Source: Pedobacter cryoconitis (GTDB taxonomy: Bacteria > Bacteroidota > Bacteroidia > Sphingobacteriales > Sphingobacteriaceae). Taken from it: DNA of 45,226 bases. The position numbers and the translations under genes are program-made. The notes below the pieces were generated by a model, which saw nothing but the letters and a program-made list of their open reading frames with translations, was not told where the DNA came from and made no database searches. Every line of letters starts with the position of its first letter. The first letter of the stretch is position 1. The DNA lies in the NCBI RefSeq assembly GCF_003259615.1, contig NZ_QLLR01000041.1, forward strand, positions 1-45,226. The letters run 5' to 3'. Shown in pieces: positions 41,350 through 45,226 of the stretch.

Positions 41350-41921
41350 CCTGATACAACTAATTTCATCGCATCGGCAGCATTCATTTTCAATTCTTTG
41401 ATCTTATCTTTAGATACGACACAAACTTGTCCGGCAAAGGAGTAAGAGAAAGGAAAATAAACAACACAATCTCCGGGTAAGCCAATTGAAGACAGATCAC
41501 TCTGTGTCATAAAACCAATTCTCTTAATATCTGCGGTCATTTCTACCAGAACAGGATGATTAAATTTCTTTTCATCCCCAACAAATGCTTCAGTAAGATC
41601 TTTAATGGAAGAATAAATAAAATTCAGTCCGGGTAACCTGTTCATCCAGCGGTTGAACCAGTTATACATTGGTTCGGTTACAAAATTGGTTACAAATATC
41701 CCTGCAGTCAGGATCAGCGCAATAACCAGCGCAAGCCCTAAGCCAGGAATATTCCTGCTTTCTCCTGTTCTTGGGTCAACTCCCAGGATATTATTGACAT
41801 TCAGCCAGCTATCTACTGTAGTCACTGCCCATATCACAATGTAAATACTTAAAGCTATAGGCAATACAATCAATAACCCTTTAATCAGGTAATTTAACAG
41901 CGCCTTCCCAATCCTATTCAT
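41331..41921 (-). CDS. DUF502-domain membrane protein
   Basis: The 196-residue protein has two N-terminal TM segments (LLIVLPIALSIYIVIWAV and LGLALVIALILTAGIFVTNFV) and a conserved cytosolic part with RLPGLNFIYSSIKDLTEAFVGDEKKFNHPVLVEM and IGLPGDCVVYFPFSYSFAGQVCVV. This is the DUF502 family; its function is unknown. It begins 9 bases after the murF-alr gene on the same strand, so it may be co-transcribed. A role in cell-envelope work is a guess based on that. Confidence 0.88.
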   Translation of the reverse strand: MNRIGKALLNYLIKGLLIVLPIALSIYIVIWAVTTVDSWLNVNNILGVDPRTGESRNIPGLGLALVIALILTAGIFVTNFVTEPMYNWFNRWMNRLPGLNFIYSSIKDLTEAFVGDEKKFNHPVLVEMTADIKRIGFMTQSDLSSIGLPGDCVVYFPFSYSFAGQVCVVSKDKIKELKMNAADAMKLVVSGGVSHI

Positions 41922-41930
41922 AACACAAAA

Positions 41931-44390
41931 CTACTCATAAAAATAGATGCGTTTTACCCTTTGAGAGATATTTGTTAAAATCTCATAGGGAATAGTATCA
42001 ATTTGCTTCGCTAAATCGTCAACCGTTAGCTCATTATTGAAAATAATGACTTCATCGCCGGTTTTAGCGTCAAGTCCGGTTACATCGAGCATACACATGT
42101 CCATGGCGATAGTACCGATTACAGGAGCAAATTTACCGTTCACGAGCATCTTCCCTACCCCATTGCCAAACGATCTGCGGTAGCCATCTGCATAACCTAT
42201 TTTAACAGTTGCTGTAGTCCCCCCTTCAGGCAAAACTCCCCAGCGGCCATAACCGATAGTATCCTTCGGCCCCACTGTTTTAATTTGAGTGATCGTGGTT
42301 TTTAAAACCGCCACAGTACGGAGTCCGCTTTTATCTTCCAGCCCACTATCAAAGCCATATAAACCTATACCTATTCTGACCATGTCCAATTGTGCTTCCG
42401 GATGCCTGGTGATCGCCGAGGTATTGGAAATATGCTGTATAAAATCATAACCCAATCCTTTGTGCAGTGCTCCGCTAAGGTGCAGATAGGTTTTCAGCTG
42501 ATAACCTGTAAATTCATCGTGCTGCGGGTCCTCACTTGCTGCAAGATGAGAAAATGCAGAAACTACTTTGAGCTTTTTGGTCTGGTTTAGCAGCGGCAAT
42601 AATCCGGGCAGGTCTGGTTCCTCAAATCCTAGTCTGTGCATCCCGGTATCGATTTTAATATGCACTGGATAAGCGGTTTGCGTATCCGGTAAAAAAGCGA
42701 TAAATGCTTTCAGAATATCAAGGTTATAAAGTTCAGGTTCCAGTTTATATTTCAAGATCGCCTCAAAAGCAAATGGCTCAGGGCTCATCACCATGATAGG
42801 TAAGGTAATTCCTGCCTTTCTTAATGCAATTCCTTCATCGGTATAGGCTACAGCAAGGTAATCTACTTTATGATATTGCAGTAAGTTGGCAATTTCGAAG
42901 CTTCCGCTGCCGTAAGAGAAGGCTTTTACCATCGCCATCACTTTCACGCCGGGTGCTAATTTTGCTTTATAGAATTTAAGGTTGCTGGCTAATGCGTTTA
43001 AATCAATCTCCATCACTGTTCCATGAACTTTTTGTGTCAGGAGTTTGCTGATCCGTTCAAATTCAAATTTCCTTGCTCCTTTAACCAGGATTGTTTCACT
43101 GTTAAAAGTTATTTCAGCAAATTTCCGGATGAATTCTTCGGTACTTTCATAGAAAGAAGTTGATAAGTCAAAAAGTGAGGCGGATTTACTGATATGTGGC
43201 CCAATACCGATCAGCCTGTTTACTTGTTTTTGTTTAAGTAAGGCTGCAATTTCAGTGTAGAGTTCCGGATCTGTTTTTCCGGTTTCTGGTAAGTCTGATA
43301 GAATCAGCGTTTTTAATGGATGCTGATTTTGTTGATTCAGAAAATCAAGGGCTATAGCCAATGAAGAAATGTCAGCGCTATAAGAATCATCAATGATGGA
43401 ACATTGATTGATCCCATTTTTTAATTCCAGACGCATATTTACCGCCGTCAGACGCTCTAAACGAATATCAGCCTGCTCTGGAGTATATCCGAGAGCTAAT
43501 AAAGCAGCCCAGCAGATAATTCCGTTTTCTACCGATGCCCGGTCCCCAAAAGGAAGCAAACATTCGATTTCTTCTTCTTTATAAAGTGCCTTGATATAGC
43601 TTTTGCCATTGATGGGTTCCACAAACAAGATGGACAAGTCTGCTTCAGTTTTTGTACTCCAGGAGAATTTTTTCTCACCTGGCAGTTCATCTGCAGCTAT
43701 ATTTCCGGTATAATCAGGGCTGTAAATAAAAAGTTTAACGTCTTTAAAGAGTTTTAGTTTCTCTTTTAGTTTTTCCTCTGAAGAGTTAAATCCTTCGGCA
43801 TGGGCCTCCCCTATATTCGTCAGGATACCAATTGTTGGCTGTATAATTTCAGCAAGCTGCTGCATTTCTCCATTTTTAGAAATACCTGCTTCAAAGATTC
43901 CAAGCGTATGTTCTTTTTGAATTTGCCAGACAGAAAGTGGTACGCCCAACTGCGAGTTAAAGCTTTTTGGGCTCCTGACAATATGGAAGTCTGCTGACAG
44001 CAATTGATATAACCATTCTTTAACGATAGTTTTTCCGTTGCTACCTGTAATTGCGATTACTTCAAGCTCAAATGCGCTGCGATGATTTGCCGCGATAATT
44101 TGCAGGGCTGCCTGCACGTCGGCCACTAAAAGAAAATTAGCGTCAGGAAATTTCTCTTGATACCCGGTTTTGCTAACGACAAAGTTTTTAATGCCGTTGG
44201 CATAGGCTTCCGCAATAAATTCATGTCCGTCTCTGGCTGCTGAAAGGGCAAAGAACAAAGAGGTTTCCGGGCTGATCACCACACGGCTGTCTATAAGCAG
44301 GCTATTAATTAAAGCGGGATGATTTAATTCGAAGGATTTTATATTTAAAAGTTCAGCCAACTGCTGAATGGTATAGTTTATTTCACTCAT
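41931..44390 (-). CDS. Fused UDP-MurNAc-tripeptide D-Ala-D-Ala ligase / alanine racemase
   Basis: The 819-residue protein joins two cell-wall enzymes. Residues 1 to about 450 are MurF: P-loop GSNGKT at 116-121, FEAGISKNGEMQQLA and the DDSYSA loop, adding D-Ala-D-Ala to the UDP-MurNAc tripeptide. From about 455 the protein is an alanine racemase, with PLP Lys489 in VMAMVKAFSYGSG, the region HIKIDTGMHRLGF, IGYGRWG with the catalytic Tyr, and IGTIAMDMCMLDV. The racemase supplies D-Ala for the D-Ala-D-Ala that the ligase half uses, so the fusion keeps substrate supply and use together. This fusion is a known feature of Bacteroidota. All expected motifs are present. Confidence 0.94.
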   Translation of the reverse strand: MSEINYTIQQLAELLNIKSFELNHPALINSLLIDSRVVISPETSLFFALSAARDGHEFIAEAYANGIKNFVVSKTGYQEKFPDANFLLVADVQAALQIIAANHRSAFELEVIAITGSNGKTIVKEWLYQLLSADFHIVRSPKSFNSQLGVPLSVWQIQKEHTLGIFEAGISKNGEMQQLAEIIQPTIGILTNIGEAHAEGFNSSEEKLKEKLKLFKDVKLFIYSPDYTGNIAADELPGEKKFSWSTKTEADLSILFVEPINGKSYIKALYKEEEIECLLPFGDRASVENGIICWAALLALGYTPEQADIRLERLTAVNMRLELKNGINQCSIIDDSYSADISSLAIALDFLNQQNQHPLKTLILSDLPETGKTDPELYTEIAALLKQKQVNRLIGIGPHISKSASLFDLSTSFYESTEEFIRKFAEITFNSETILVKGARKFEFERISKLLTQKVHGTVMEIDLNALASNLKFYKAKLAPGVKVMAMVKAFSYGSGSFEIANLLQYHKVDYLAVAYTDEGIALRKAGITLPIMVMSPEPFAFEAILKYKLEPELYNLDILKAFIAFLPDTQTAYPVHIKIDTGMHRLGFEEPDLPGLLPLLNQTKKLKVVSAFSHLAASEDPQHDEFTGYQLKTYLHLSGALHKGLGYDFIQHISNTSAITRHPEAQLDMVRIGIGLYGFDSGLEDKSGLRTVAVLKTTITQIKTVGPKDTIGYGRWGVLPEGGTTATVKIGYADGYRRSFGNGVGKMLVNGKFAPVIGTIAMDMCMLDVTGLDAKTGDEVIIFNNELTVDDLAKQIDTIPYEILTNISQRVKRIYFYE

Positions 44391-44526
44391 TGATCCGAAT
44401 ACTAGAATGGGATAAAGTTAAACTTTTCTAAGAATCTGTTTGGCCTGGTTTATCGCTTATTTGTAGACAGGCTGTAATAATAATGCGGATATTTGCAGTA
44501 TCAGCTATTTAAAACTGTAATTCGTA

Positions 44527-45012
44527 TTGGAAAAAGAATATTCAAAACCCGCACTGGATAAAAGGACTGCTTTAGTTAAAGCAGAAAGTTACTGCGCCTA
44601 TCAGGAGCGTGCACAACAGGAAGTCAGAAATAAGCTTTATGATTGGGGATTGAGGCATGATGAGGTCGAAGAAGTGATCACAGAACTTATCCTGAATAAT
44701 TTTCTGAATGAGGAAAGGTTTGCAATGGCGTATGTGTCCGGCAAGTTCAATATCAAGAAATGGGGTAAGATTAAGATCAAACAAGGGCTTAAATTGAAAA
44801 AGATTCCGGAAAAAATGATTTTAAAAGCATTAAATGCTATTGATTATGATGATTATTTAAAAACTATTCTCGCTGCTGCTGAAAAAAAATCAGCAGTATT
44901 AATAGAGAAAGATGCCTATAAAAGGAAATACAAGCTGATTACTTACCTTATGGGGAAGGGCTTTGAAAATAATTTGATTTCTGAAGTACTGAAGGACAAT
45001 AACTTAAGCTAA
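44527..45012 (+). CDS. recX: Regulatory protein RecX
   Basis: The 161-residue helical protein restrains RecA filaments. The three-helix repeats of the family are visible: ALVKAESYCAYQERAQQEVRNKLYDWGL, VITELILNNFLNEERFAMAYVSGKF and KRKYKLITYLMGKGFENNLISEVLK. The start is TTG at 44527; an in-frame stop (TAA) at 44518-44520 leaves no room for an ATG further upstream and the next ATG would remove a third of the protein. The gene is divergent from murF-alr; recA is not in the window. Confidence 0.9.
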   Translation: MEKEYSKPALDKRTALVKAESYCAYQERAQQEVRNKLYDWGLRHDEVEEVITELILNNFLNEERFAMAYVSGKFNIKKWGKIKIKQGLKLKKIPEKMILKALNAIDYDDYLKTILAAAEKKSAVLIEKDAYKRKYKLITYLMGKGFENNLISEVLKDNNLS

Positions 45013-45038
45013 TACCTGTTTTTTTTATTAAAAATAAC

Positions 45039-45068
45039 TTGACAGTAATATAAAAGTCCTTATATTTG
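45039..45068 (+). promoter_or_regulatory. Promoter of tRNA-Gly
   Basis: TTG (45039-45041), a 19-nt spacer and TATATTTG (45061-45068) match the Bacteroidota consensus exactly. An approximately 75-nt leader with two small hairpins (CAAGG/CCTTG at 45085-45108 and AACATC/GATGTT at 45122-45137) precedes the tRNA. Confidence 0.75.
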
Positions 45069-45149
45069 CAATCCCAAACGGAAACAAGGTATACAGTTTT
45101 AAGCCTTGCCAATGTGACGGAAACATCGGATGATGTTGATAAAACCAAT

Positions 45150-45222
<73 letters not shown>

Positions 45223-45226
45223 CTAA

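Overview
The window looks like a chromosomal stretch from a low-GC Bacteroidota species, most likely Sphingobacteriaceae (Pedobacter-like). This is inferred from the gene families and from promoter style; no database was searched. Pointers are a short 286-residue primary sigma factor, a fused MurF-alanine racemase, a long 482-residue GAPDH, an Oar-type TonB-dependent receptor with a carboxypeptidase-regulatory domain, many lipoproteins, weak Shine-Dalgarno sites, and repeated TTG-N18-20-TAnnTTTG promoters. Apart from the IS fragment at the left edge, the genes read as ordinary core and accessory chromosome.

Layout. 1-470: 3' end of an IS256-family element. 538-1452: Rpn-type PD-(D/E)XK nuclease. 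1609-7942: tetR-tolC-adaptor-RND pump operon on the minus strand. 8091-11372: TonB-dependent receptor. 11719-17161: lpdA, a metallo-beta-lactamase-fold hydrolase, a small XRE regulator (opposite strand), rpoD and gap. 17231-21174: aldo/keto reductase, M28 peptidase and S41 protease. 21222-22954: a LolD-like ATPase followed by two tightly coupled small genes, one a HAD-fold protein lacking its catalytic residues. 23183-28617: sucC, asnS and an M13 metallopeptidase, with a 650-bp AT-rich gap between sucC and asnS. 28688-31045: an FMN-binding glutamate-synthase-like protein divergent from a YciO/Sua5 protein. 31098-34870: trpD-F-B-A preceded by a classical attenuator. 35047-36035: a split YeeE/YedE transporter pair. 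36153-39043: OmpA-like lipoprotein and a recR-SDR-esterase operon. 39107-41312: Na+/solute symporter and LOG-like protein. 41331-45012: murF-alr with DUF502, and recX. 45150-45222: tRNA-Gly(GCC) with a textbook promoter.

The clearest regulatory find is the trp leader: a 17-codon ORF with three consecutive Trp codons, a downstream intrinsic terminator, and an alternative antiterminator helix, sitting directly before trpD. trpE, trpG and trpC are absent from this window. Other points worth checking are a promoter whose -33 element lies inside the upstream gene's terminator (rpoD/gap), a CRP-like palindrome upstream of the efflux operon, several hairpins that contain the stop codon of their own gene, a possible small RNA plus tRNA-like segment between sucC and asnS, and the lolD / unknown / pseudo-HAD gene set.
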